From the NCBI RefSeq assembly GCF_008638365.1, contig NZ_VWVU01000028.1, positions 27,690-91,689 on the forward strand: a stretch of DNA of 64,000 nt, read 5' to 3'. A program made the translations under genes and the position numbers. How positions within the stretch are numbered: position 1 is the stretch's first letter; the number at the start of each line of letters is the position of its first letter. The notes beneath the pieces were generated by a model. It worked only from the letters and a program-made list of their open reading frames with translations, did no database searches and was not told where the DNA came from. Origin of the DNA: Nocardiopsis quinghaiensis (GTDB lineage: Bacteria > Actinomycetota > Actinomycetes > Streptosporangiales > Streptosporangiaceae). Below are positions 55,247 through 63,600 of this stretch, in pieces.

Positions 55247-55867
55247 ATGGACATGAACAAAGAGGAGTACCGCCAACGGATCATCGCCGCGGCCGACCGG
55301 CTCTACTACACGCGGGGCTTCTCTTCCGTGGGCATGGACCAGCTGCGGGACGCCGCCGGGGTCTCGCTGCGCCGCCTCTACCAGCTGTTCCCCTCCAAGG
55401 GCGACGTCGTCATGGCCGTCCTGCGGGGCCGGCGGCGGATGTGGGTCGAGGGGCTGGACCAGCACGTGAACGCGGCCGGCACTCCCCGGGAGAAGCTGCT
55501 GGCGGTCTACGGTTTCCTGTCCGACTGGTTCTGCGAGGAGGACTTCCGGGGGTGCGGGTTCGTCAACGCCTTCGCGGAGCTGGGTGCGGTCAACTCCGAC
55601 GTCGCCGACATCGCGCGCGAGCACAAGGTGTCCTTCCAGCGCTACCTGGGCGAGCTGGTGGAACGGATCGGCGCGGACTCCTCCCTCGCCGCGCAGCTCG
55701 CGCTCCTGGCGGAGGGGGCGCAGACCACCGCCGCGATCACGGGTCAGGCGGAGACGGCCGACCGGGCGCGCGAGGCCGCCGAGGTGCTCATCGACGCGGC
55801 CCTGGAGAGGGCAGGCTCCGACTCGCGGGAGAGCGTCTCCCCGGCCCGCGCCACGAGCGACGCGTAG
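55247..55867 (+). CDS. TetR family transcriptional regulator
   Basis: The protein is 206 aa. The N-terminal HTH spans about 10-55 (RIIAAADRLYYTRGFSSVGM, then VSLRRLYQLFPSKGDVV). The ligand domain is all-helical with a Cys-containing segment (WFCEEDFRGCGFVNAF) common in regulators of the AcrR/TetR_C_33-like group. It is divergent from an esterase gene with three identical-type palindromes between them, so self- and neighbour-repression relieved by a small ligand is expected. A CRISPR-repeat-like sequence begins 4 bases after its stop. Confidence 0.93.
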   Translation: MDMNKEEYRQRIIAAADRLYYTRGFSSVGMDQLRDAAGVSLRRLYQLFPSKGDVVMAVLRGRRRMWVEGLDQHVNAAGTPREKLLAVYGFLSDWFCEEDFRGCGFVNAFAELGAVNSDVADIAREHKVSFQRYLGELVERIGADSSLAAQLALLAEGAQTTAAITGQAETADRAREAAEVLIDAALERAGSDSRESVSPARATSDA

Positions 55868-55870
55868 GCC

Positions 55871-55899
55871 GGGGCCGTCACCGCGTGCGCGGGGAGCAC
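55871..55899. repeat. Solitary CRISPR-repeat-like sequence
   Basis: Compared by eye with the 29-bp array repeat, this copy matches at 26 positions, including the whole block CCGCGTGCGCGGGGAGCAC. The three differences are at positions 4, 7 and 10. No second copy lies 61 bp to either side. It also forms a CGCG hairpin after the TetR stop, so a terminator role is possible. Confidence 0.75.
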
Positions 55900-56025
55900 C
55901 CCGGCGGCCCTCTGTTCCACCGCGGCCCCGGCCTCCCCGGCTCCGGGAAGCCGTCCCGGGCTGTCCGGGGCGGCCCCGGTCCAACGGAACGGCACTCATC
56001 ACGGAACCGGGGCCGGGTGGGGCGG

Positions 56026-59000
56026 TTACTCCCGGCAGGCCCGGCGGACCTCCTGCACCGTGGCGGGGGCGTCGAAACGGAACAGTCCGTCCAGCCCGTT
56101 CTCCAGCCGCGCGGCGCGCACGGCCGACTTCACGGCGAAGAACACGCTGGAGGCCAGTACCAGCGGCGGTTCGCCGATCTCCTTGGACGACATCAGGTCG
56201 TTGGGGTTGTCGGGCACAGAGGCGGCCTTCTCCCGGGGGAAGAGGTGGGTGTTCATCCGGAGGGGGATGGTCGAGGTCGCCGGGGGCTTGTACCTCCAGG
56301 TGTTGGTGCTGTTGAGGCGGCCCCGCTCCTTCCCCGCCGTCTCGCGGGGCAGGTGTTCGGTGAGCAGGTAGCCCAGGCCCTGGACGAAGCCCCCCTCGAT
56401 CTGGCCGACGTCGAGTGCGGGGTTGATGCTCCAGCCGATGTCGTAGACGATGTCGGACCTGAGGACGGTGACCTCGCCGGTGAGGACGTCCACCTCCACC
56501 TCCGAACAGGCGGCGGAGTAGGTGAACCCGCTGAAGGAGTCCACGCCGCCGCCGGGGACGGCGTCGGGGTGGACCTTGACGCCCGGGATGCTGGGCTGCT
56601 GTTCCCTGGGCTTGTAGGTCAGTGCGGGCAGGGGTGCCTCACCGCCGGTGATGGGCGCGGTGAAGGCCGTGACCAGGTCCACCCGGTGGGCGTAGGCGAG
56701 CTGGACCAGGTTCTGCCAGACGAGTTTTCCGGATTCGGTCCTGGCCGCCCACCCCTGCTCGCCGTGGTTCCAGTAGTCGATGCCCTGCGCCTTGCACCAG
56801 TCCGGCCCCTGTTCCCGGAGCATGCGGGTGCCGAAGTCGGCGAGGCGCCGGCGCAGACTTTCGCAGACCTGTTTGACGGCCTCGCCGTTGTAGGCGGTAC
56901 CGGTGGAGGCCCCAGTGCTGGTGGGGTTGGGGATGACGCTGGTGCGCGGGCCCTCCACCCGGAGCAGGCTCAGCGGGACGTTGAGGATGTGGGAGGCGAT
57001 CTGCTCGACCTTGGTCACCAGGCCCTGCCCCATCTCCACGCCGCCCTGGTGGATGACGACGCTGCCGTCACCGGCGTGGACGGCCACGTGCGCGGCGGCC
57101 TGTTCGAGCATGGTGAGGTTGTAGCCGGATCCGTACTTGACCGGCACCATGGCCACTCCGCGTTTGCGCCAGCGGTTCTCGGAGTTGAACCTCCTGACCC
57201 GGGCCAGTGTGTTCTCGTAGTCGCCGACCTCCTCCAGGTAGGCCCAGACCTCCTTCATGTAGCAGTAGGTCAGGGGCTGGCCGAAGGGGGTGACGTCGCC
57301 CCGCTCGTAGAGGTTCTTCTCCCGTACCTGTTCGGCGGTCATGCCGAGGACGTGGGCGGCGTCGTCGATGGCGTTCTCGGTGATGATCTTGCCCTGGATG
57401 TCACCGAACGCCCGGAAGGCGGTGTTGGGCGCGGTGTTGGTACGGCACACGTCGATCTGGTTCTCGAAGTTGGGAACACGGTAGGCGTTGTCCGCGCGCA
57501 GCTGGATGCAGTTGGCCACGATGAAGGAGCAGTCGTAGAACGCTCCCCCGTCGCCCCACATGCGGGTCTGCATCCCGCGGATCAGGCCCCGGTCGGCGGG
57601 GTCGGCCCTCCCGTCGTCGACGGCGATCTGGTACTGGCCGTAGTAGGGGTGGCGCTTGCCGATGAGTGCGGTGTCCTGGTCGCGGGGCAGGACCAGGCGG
57701 ACCGGCCTGCGCAGGGCGTGGGCGGCCACGACGGCGGGGCCGGTGACGAACCGGGCGGCCTCCGTCTTGCCGCCGTAGCCGCCGCCGACCTGGTCCACGT
57801 GGACCTGGATGCGGTGGTGCTCCACGCCCAGGGCCATGGCGGCGGTCTGGTGCATCTCCATCGGACTCTGCGTGGAGGGGCGCACCAGCCACCGGTCGCC
57901 GTCCAGGGGGTCGACCAGGCAGGCCTGGGTCTCCATGTAGAAGTGGACCTGGCCTCCCGTGCTCTGGGCGCTCTCCACGACCTCGCAGGTGAGGCCGTCG
58001 ACACTGGCCTGGCGGTGGAGGGGGGTGCGTTCGAGCGGCGGTTTGCCGGAGGTGGTCCAGTCGAAGCGGCTGCCGGGGCGGGTGATCTTCCAGATGTGGG
58101 AGACGAAGGCCGCCTCCTCGGGGCAGTCGGGGAAGACGCTGCCGTGGCGGATGGCCTCGTCCAGGGTCAGGATCGGCTCCTTCCAGGGCTCGGACCAGTC
58201 CACGGGGGCGTAGGTGACGCAGTGGGCGGTGACGTACTCGGCGATCTCTGCGGCCTCCTGTTCGCTGCGGGCCGCCACGAGGGCGAGGGCCTGGCCGAGG
58301 TAGCTCACCTGCTTCTCGGCGAACAGGGGCTGGTCCGCGCCCATGCCCTGCTTGTTGATACCGACCGCGGGCACGTCCTGGTGGGTGACGAGCCCGAGGA
58401 AGGCGGAGGGGTAGCGGTCGGCCAGGTGCGCGCTCAACGCCTCGGGACCGGAGGCACGGCTGTCGCCAGGAGTGGTGAGGGTGAACTTGGCCAGCGCCCT
58501 GCGGCTGGTCACCAGGACGCAGTGGGCGGTGGCCGGGACGGCATGGACGTCGTGGGTGTAGCGGAGCTGGCCGGAGGCCTGGTACATCGCCAGGCGTTTG
58601 GTGTGGGGCTCGGCGACGGGTTGGCGCCAGTCCTGGCTGGACCAGCTCTGGGTACCGTCGCTGACGGGCCTGCTGCCCCAGGGCGCTTCCACGGCGGAGC
58701 GCTCCTCGGCGGGCACCTGGTCCGGGTCCCACTTCAGGAGCGCCATGATCAGTGTCTTGTGCAGGAACGCACAGACCAGGTCGGCGAGGTAGGCGTCGGT
58801 GATGCCCTCGGAGGGCGCGGCGGCCCGGCGCGGGGCGGAGTCGCGCAGGGCCTGTCCGACCTCCGTGCGCAGCCGGGCGAGCAGGTCGGGCACACGTGCG
58901 AAGGTGAGGGGCTCGTCGAGGAGTGCCCTCGCGGTGTCGGCGGCCTTCCACGGGGAGGCCGCGACGCCGCCGAACACCAGGTGGGCGGCGCTGAACGACA

Positions 59001-60534
59001 GGCCGTCCCCGTCCTCGTCATCCTCCCCGTCCCACTCCCTGGCCAGGCAGGTGGTGGCGTTGACCAGGGAGTGGGAGTTGACCTCGCGCAGCGCTGTCTT
59101 GTGGGCCATGACGTGGAACCCGTCGGTCAGCAGGGGCAGCGCGTAGTGGATCAGCACAAGGTCGTCGAGGAGCTCGGGGGCCTTGGTGACCCGGGCTACC
59201 AGCTCCCCGGCGCTCACCGTGTACCGCTGTTCGGTGGAGGCGAGCCAGTAGGTGATCTCGGCTTCCACCGCGACCAGGGCCGTGAACAGGTCGGAGGGGA
59301 AGAACTCGCCCGTGGTGATGTGGCGCAGCACCATCATGGTGTTGCCGCCCAGGGTCGCGGTGTTGCGCAGGACGGTCCCGGCGGTGCGGCGGGCCATGAG
59401 GCGCAGGGCCTCCAGCGCGGCGGTGTCCCCCTGGTCCTGGTGGGAGGTGATCACCGTGTCCAGCGTGGTGATGAGGTCGGTGTAGGTGGTGGCGGCGCCC
59501 ACCTGGACGTGGTCGTCGTTCTCCCGGGTTCCGTGGAGTTCGGGGATGTGGCGGATGTCGACGAGGTCGCGCGCGGCACGGAACTCCTCCGGATAGACGC
59601 CGTAGGAGGTGTTGGCGCAGACCAGGCGGCGGGTGCCGGCCGGGGTGGCGGCCATGACCTGTTTGAGGCCGCTGAGGGTGGTCACGGTGTGCCAGGTGGT
59701 GTCACGGGCCTTGACGGTGAACGCGCGCGGGGGTGTCCTGGCGCCCTCGGGGAGGTCGAGGGTGGGGCGTGCGTGGGGGTCGGGCGGGCAGCACACGGGT
59801 TCGGGCAGGCACTTCATGCGGTTCTTCTCGTCCTGCTCGCTCCAGTCCTCGGCGAAGGTCTTCATGCCGGTGAGGATGGGCCGGTAGCCGGTGCAGCGGC
59901 ACAGGTTCCCGTCGAGGGCGTGCTCGATATCGGCCTTGGTGGCTCTGGGGTGGTTGACCAGGAACTCGGTCATGTTCATAACGAAGCCGGGGGTGCAGAA
60001 GCCGCACTGGGTGCCGTTGTTGGCGGCCAGGCGGTAGGCGACGGGGTTCATGTGGCACAGGGGCGTCGAGTCCGTGTCGGAGTCGGCGGCGTGCTTCGGG
60101 GCGGTGGTGCCGTCGGCGGGTGCGTCGGTGCTCTGGGCGATCTCGGCCGCTGTCTGGGCCGCGTCGGCGACGACGGGCAGCGTGAAATCGGGTGGGGCGG
60201 CCCCTCGGGAGTGGAACACCTGGTGGCTGAGGCTCTCGGGGACCGGTCGGCGCGCGGCGCCGGTGCCCTCGATGGTGGTGACCGCCAGGCCGTCCAGGGA
60301 GCAGACCGGGCGCAGGCAGGCGTTGGCGGCCCGGTGCTCGGCCGCCTCGTGCTCGGCGTCCCAGTGCGAGAGGACGACGGTGCACGCGCCGCATCCCCCC
60401 TGGCCGCAGCTCTTCTTCGTTCCGGTCAGCCCGACGTCGGACGCGCGCAGGTAGTCCACGAGCAGGAGCTCGGGAGAGGGGGCGTCGAGTTCGATCCTGT
60501 CGCCGTTGAGATAGAACACCACAGGCTGGGTCAT
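56026..60534 (-). CDS. Single-chain xanthine dehydrogenase-like molybdo-flavoenzyme
   Basis: The 1,502-aa protein has the domain order of eukaryotic xanthine dehydrogenase: plant-type 2Fe-2S (Cys43, 48, 51, 73), second 2Fe-2S (Cys177, 180, 212, 214), FAD domain (TLGGNTMMVL), and Moco domains. Most bacterial enzymes are split into two or three subunits. About 45 extra low-complexity residues lie between the iron-sulfur motifs. The catalytic glutamate (GEPPLVLASS) and substrate arginine (TAFRAFGDIQ) are kept, but the residue matching bovine Glu802 reads Thr (GGYGGKTEA). With guanine deaminase upstream, purine oxidation is likely. GAAGGAGAG precedes the ATG. Confidence 0.92.
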   Translation of the reverse strand: MTQPVVFYLNGDRIELDAPSPELLLVDYLRASDVGLTGTKKSCGQGGCGACTVVLSHWDAEHEAAEHRAANACLRPVCSLDGLAVTTIEGTGAARRPVPESLSHQVFHSRGAAPPDFTLPVVADAAQTAAEIAQSTDAPADGTTAPKHAADSDTDSTPLCHMNPVAYRLAANNGTQCGFCTPGFVMNMTEFLVNHPRATKADIEHALDGNLCRCTGYRPILTGMKTFAEDWSEQDEKNRMKCLPEPVCCPPDPHARPTLDLPEGARTPPRAFTVKARDTTWHTVTTLSGLKQVMAATPAGTRRLVCANTSYGVYPEEFRAARDLVDIRHIPELHGTRENDDHVQVGAATTYTDLITTLDTVITSHQDQGDTAALEALRLMARRTAGTVLRNTATLGGNTMMVLRHITTGEFFPSDLFTALVAVEAEITYWLASTEQRYTVSAGELVARVTKAPELLDDLVLIHYALPLLTDGFHVMAHKTALREVNSHSLVNATTCLAREWDGEDDEDGDGLSFSAAHLVFGGVAASPWKAADTARALLDEPLTFARVPDLLARLRTEVGQALRDSAPRRAAAPSEGITDAYLADLVCAFLHKTLIMALLKWDPDQVPAEERSAVEAPWGSRPVSDGTQSWSSQDWRQPVAEPHTKRLAMYQASGQLRYTHDVHAVPATAHCVLVTSRRALAKFTLTTPGDSRASGPEALSAHLADRYPSAFLGLVTHQDVPAVGINKQGMGADQPLFAEKQVSYLGQALALVAARSEQEAAEIAEYVTAHCVTYAPVDWSEPWKEPILTLDEAIRHGSVFPDCPEEAAFVSHIWKITRPGSRFDWTTSGKPPLERTPLHRQASVDGLTCEVVESAQSTGGQVHFYMETQACLVDPLDGDRWLVRPSTQSPMEMHQTAAMALGVEHHRIQVHVDQVGGGYGGKTEAARFVTGPAVVAAHALRRPVRLVLPRDQDTALIGKRHPYYGQYQIAVDDGRADPADRGLIRGMQTRMWGDGGAFYDCSFIVANCIQLRADNAYRVPNFENQIDVCRTNTAPNTAFRAFGDIQGKIITENAIDDAAHVLGMTAEQVREKNLYERGDVTPFGQPLTYCYMKEVWAYLEEVGDYENTLARVRRFNSENRWRKRGVAMVPVKYGSGYNLTMLEQAAAHVAVHAGDGSVVIHQGGVEMGQGLVTKVEQIASHILNVPLSLLRVEGPRTSVIPNPTSTGASTGTAYNGEAVKQVCESLRRRLADFGTRMLREQGPDWCKAQGIDYWNHGEQGWAARTESGKLVWQNLVQLAYAHRVDLVTAFTAPITGGEAPLPALTYKPREQQPSIPGVKVHPDAVPGGGVDSFSGFTYSAACSEVEVDVLTGEVTVLRSDIVYDIGWSINPALDVGQIEGGFVQGLGYLLTEHLPRETAGKERGRLNSTNTWRYKPPATSTIPLRMNTHLFPREKAASVPDNPNDLMSSKEIGEPPLVLASSVFFAVKSAVRAARLENGLDGLFRFDAPATVQEVRRACRE

Positions 60535-60795
60535 GAGTCTCTCCTTCGTCTTTCCGGGTGTTGGTCACCCGCCGTATGAGTACGCGCACGCATGGCAATG
60601 GCACTGGGGCAGCGCCGGCTTCGGCCCGGTCCCGAGGTCGGGGAAACCCGGGAGGAAGGCCGCGCAGACCGCCGAGCGGATGAGCCCGGGCAACGGCGCG
60701 GACGTGTCACCCCGCCTGGCCCGCGACAGCGGGGAAGCGGGGTCTACGGTGCCGGTTCGGCACCGTCCCGACCGCTGCCGGGCACAGGGGGCGGC
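60535..60795. other. Gap between guanine deaminase and dehydrogenase genes
   Basis: No gene is supported in these 261 bp. The spacing is long for a tight operon, so the dehydrogenase may have its own promoter, but I could not identify one. Confidence 0.4.
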
Positions 60796-63126
60796 TCAGC
60801 CCCGATGGACGCAGAACAGAGGGCCGTGAAAGGCGGATATGTCGAACCCCGGAGAGGAGATGGCGTTCCCGGCCCGCTCGGGTCGGCTCCACCCCTTCTC
60901 CTCGTCGTAGCGGGTCCACCACAGCCGTCCCCACCCGCTGGCGTCCTCCTGGTGGAAAACGCAGTACAAGTAGTCGTTGTAGCGGGTGATCGCCGGGGTG
61001 TACGAGGTGTGAACGGGTGCGCCATCGGGGCCCTCGATCCGCCGGCTTCCGCTCCAGCGCCCGGACGCGCTGTCGTAGGTGAGCCAGTAGAGCTGGCCGT
61101 CCCCGCGGTCATGGACGCAGTAGAGGCGGTCCTTGAAGCGTTCGACCACCGGGGTGCGTGACGAGGTGAGTCCTCCCGGCACGTCCCGCTCTGCGCTCCA
61201 CTCCCCGGAGCGGGTGTCGTGGGTGAGCCAACGCAACCGGCCGTCCTCACGCCTCAGGACGCAGTAGAGGCGTCCGTCGTAGACGGTGAGGGACGCGCCC
61301 GAGGCTCGCACCTCCCGGCCGTCGGCCTCCTTGACGACCTGGTCCGACGACCAGCCGGCCTCACCCTCCTCGGTGTTGTAGCGCGCCCACCAGAGCCGGG
61401 AGTCGGAGTAGGCGCGGTGGTGCACGTAGTACAGGTGGTCGTTGGCGTGGGAGACCGACAGCGGCCCGTAACTGGGCACGGGGGCACCGAGTGCGTCATG
61501 AAGCGCCCTGTCACCCCGCCATGAGCCGGTGTCCTTGTCGTAGACGTCCCACCACAGGGACTCGTCCTGGAACGTGTTCTGGTGCAGGCAGTACAGGCGG
61601 CTCTTGTACGCCTCGACACCGGGCGCGTAGGGAGACCACGCGTTCGGCACCTCCAGGTCCTTGGACCAGCCCGCGTCCTCCTCGAACCTGAACCACCGCA
61701 GCTCCTTGTTGAGCGACCTCGTCCAGCGGCGGCGCCCCGCACGATCCGGTTTGGCGTCCAGGCACGGGTCGCGCTCGTGCGCGATGCGCCCGTTGACGTA
61801 GGTGGCGGCTACGGCCCGGTCGTCGCCCAGGTTCGCGAGGGCGAAGAGCAGGTCGTCGACGGTCTCGCTCTCGGCCGTGCGCACGGCGAGCAACTGCGTG
61901 GCCGAAGGGTCCAGGACCACGAAGTCGGCCTCGTTGCCCGGGGCGAGCGAGCCCACGACCCCGTCCAGGCCCATGGCACTCGCCCCGCCGAGGGTCGCCA
62001 GGTAGAAGAGCTTGGTTCCGTCCATGGGCAGCAGGCCGAGCTGGCCCACCTTGTAGGCCTCGTTCATGGTCTGCATGAGCGACAGGCTCGTGCCCCCGCC
62101 CACGTCCGTGCCGAGACCGGTGTACACGGGGCGCTTCGGCTTCCTGGCCTCGCGCATGGCGAACAATCCGCTGCCCAGGAACAGGTTGGAGGTGGGACAG
62201 TGCGCGATCCCGCTGCCGGTGGCGGACAGGCGCCGCCACTCGCGCTTGTCCATGTGCACGGCGTGGGCGAAGACCGCCCCGCGCCCGAGGAGGCCGTGGT
62301 GCTCGTAGACGTCGACGTAGTCCTTGCGGTCCGGAAAGAGCGCGCGGACCTCCCTGACCTCCCTCGTGTTCTCCGCCAGGTGTGCCTGTACGAGGGTGCC
62401 GGGGTGTTCACTCCACAGTTCTCCGGCCGACCGGAGCATCTCGTCGGTGCAGGCCACGGCGAACCGGGGCGTGATGGCGTAGAGGCTCCGGCCGACGCCG
62501 TGCCACTTGCGGATGAGCGCCTCGGACTCCTCGTAGCCCTGGAGAGGGGATGCGTCCAGCAGGTCGGGGCGGGCGTTGCGGTCCATGAGGACCTTGCCCG
62601 CCGCCACTCGCATGCCCCTGCGGGTGGTCTCCTCGAACAGGGCGTCGACCGAGACCGGATAGGTCGCGCAGTTGACCAGCGCGGTCGTGGTGCCGTTGCG
62701 CAGGATCTGGTCGCAGAACAGTTTTGCGAACCGGCGGGCGTAGGCCGGATCGGCGAAGCGGACCTCCTCCGGGTAGACGTGGTTGTGCAGCCAGTCCAGG
62801 AGTTGGTCGCCGTAGGCTCCGATGATCCGGGTCTGCACATAGTGCACGTGGGGGTCGACGAACCCGGGCAGGATCAGCTTGTCCCGGTAGTGAACGACGG
62901 TGGTGCCGGTGGGAAGGCCGTCCGCCAGCTCGGTGTACGGCCCCGCCGCGGTGATCCTGCCGTTCTGGGAGACCAGGAGGCCGTCCTCCACGTACTCGAG
63001 CGCCTGTTCGCTGGAGGTGAGGAAGGGGTCGGTGCCGAACCAGACCAGGGAGCCGCGCACCGCCGTGGTGGTGGAGCAGCCGCTGGTCGCCGAGGGGGCG
63101 AGGGCCGGGGTGGTGCGGTCGTTCAC
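60796..63126 (-). CDS. guaD: Guanine deaminase fused to a C-terminal six-bladed beta-propeller
   Basis: The protein is 776 aa from GTG 63126, with AAGG six bases before it. Residues about 25-460 form an amidohydrolase: metal ligands in PGFVDPHVHYVQ (His93, His95), VQAHLAEN, FAHAVHM, and GTDVGGGTSLSLMQ, matching guanine deaminases (guanine to xanthine and ammonia). From about 470 onward six units repeat: a (R/H)LYCV strand and a L(W/Y)W-x-Y(D/N)...GWS strand, as in fungal fucose-lectin-type propellers. The first W strand and last LFCV strand would close the ring. Normal guanine deaminases are about 450 residues. No signal peptide is seen. Confidence 0.9.
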   Translation of the reverse strand: MNDRTTPALAPSATSGCSTTTAVRGSLVWFGTDPFLTSSEQALEYVEDGLLVSQNGRITAAGPYTELADGLPTGTTVVHYRDKLILPGFVDPHVHYVQTRIIGAYGDQLLDWLHNHVYPEEVRFADPAYARRFAKLFCDQILRNGTTTALVNCATYPVSVDALFEETTRRGMRVAAGKVLMDRNARPDLLDASPLQGYEESEALIRKWHGVGRSLYAITPRFAVACTDEMLRSAGELWSEHPGTLVQAHLAENTREVREVRALFPDRKDYVDVYEHHGLLGRGAVFAHAVHMDKREWRRLSATGSGIAHCPTSNLFLGSGLFAMREARKPKRPVYTGLGTDVGGGTSLSLMQTMNEAYKVGQLGLLPMDGTKLFYLATLGGASAMGLDGVVGSLAPGNEADFVVLDPSATQLLAVRTAESETVDDLLFALANLGDDRAVAATYVNGRIAHERDPCLDAKPDRAGRRRWTRSLNKELRWFRFEEDAGWSKDLEVPNAWSPYAPGVEAYKSRLYCLHQNTFQDESLWWDVYDKDTGSWRGDRALHDALGAPVPSYGPLSVSHANDHLYYVHHRAYSDSRLWWARYNTEEGEAGWSSDQVVKEADGREVRASGASLTVYDGRLYCVLRREDGRLRWLTHDTRSGEWSAERDVPGGLTSSRTPVVERFKDRLYCVHDRGDGQLYWLTYDSASGRWSGSRRIEGPDGAPVHTSYTPAITRYNDYLYCVFHQEDASGWGRLWWTRYDEEKGWSRPERAGNAISSPGFDISAFHGPLFCVHRG

Positions 63127-63194
63127 GTCCGGCCTTCCTCGTGGAATCCCCTCAGCCGGTCGAGCTCGCACCTTCTCGCGATGCCGTGCGCCAT
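63123..63194 (-). CDS. Possible 23-residue upstream peptide coupled to guaD
   Basis: ATG 63194 follows GAGGGGACG and begins MAHGIARRCELDRLRGFHEE, then GRT and a stop that overlaps the guaD GTG as GTGA. The frame is open for 37 further codons upstream. Coupling geometry and ribosome site are good, but nothing shows conservation. Confidence 0.35.
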   Translation of the reverse strand: MAHGIARRCELDRLRGFHEEGRT

Positions 63195-63600
63195 GTCCGC
63201 GTCCCCTCGTCGATGTTCGCGGTCAGTAACCACGCGTACCCGGAACTCGGAGGGCAGAAAACGTCCACGTTCATCATCACCGCAGGTAGGAGCGCTATGC
63301 GGCATTATTTTCCTTCTGAGGTGCTGCTACGGAGAGAAACGGACAGACCGAAGTGCGGCGTTCGCCTCGACACGAAGGAGGTTCCACCCGAGCGGTCATG
63401 ACCACTCGGGATCAGCACACCACCCGGCGCACCTGGGGAGATGATGCGCGGTGAGCGGACACGCACCGAACCAAGGGCGGGGCACCAGCGGAGCCAGGGC
63501 GGGACCGACGGACTCCGCGTGCCCCGGTGTGCCCGCCCCCGCTCCTGTGGACCCTGCCGAAACCGCACAGCATCAGTCGCGCGGCCACCTCAACCGCCCG
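63195..63600. other. Intergenic region between guaD and CRISPR array 3
   Basis: No supported gene. A short AT-richer patch (GGCATTATTTTCC at 63301-63313) may belong to the guaD promoter, but no clear -35/-10 pair could be set. The open frames here lack ribosome sites. Confidence 0.4.

Noticed and set aside
55441..60579. A 1,712-residue plus-strand frame opposite the xanthine dehydrogenase gene
   Set aside because: It is an antisense shadow with low-complexity Gly/Val/Asp composition; the minus strand carries all catalytic motifs.
63141..63401. An 86-residue plus-strand frame before CRISPR array 3
   Set aside because: It lacks a ribosome site and overlaps the guaD start region antisense; no recognisable domain.
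61582..63444. A 620-residue plus-strand frame opposite guaD
   Set aside because: It has no motif and no ribosome site, and it mirrors the guaD codon pattern.
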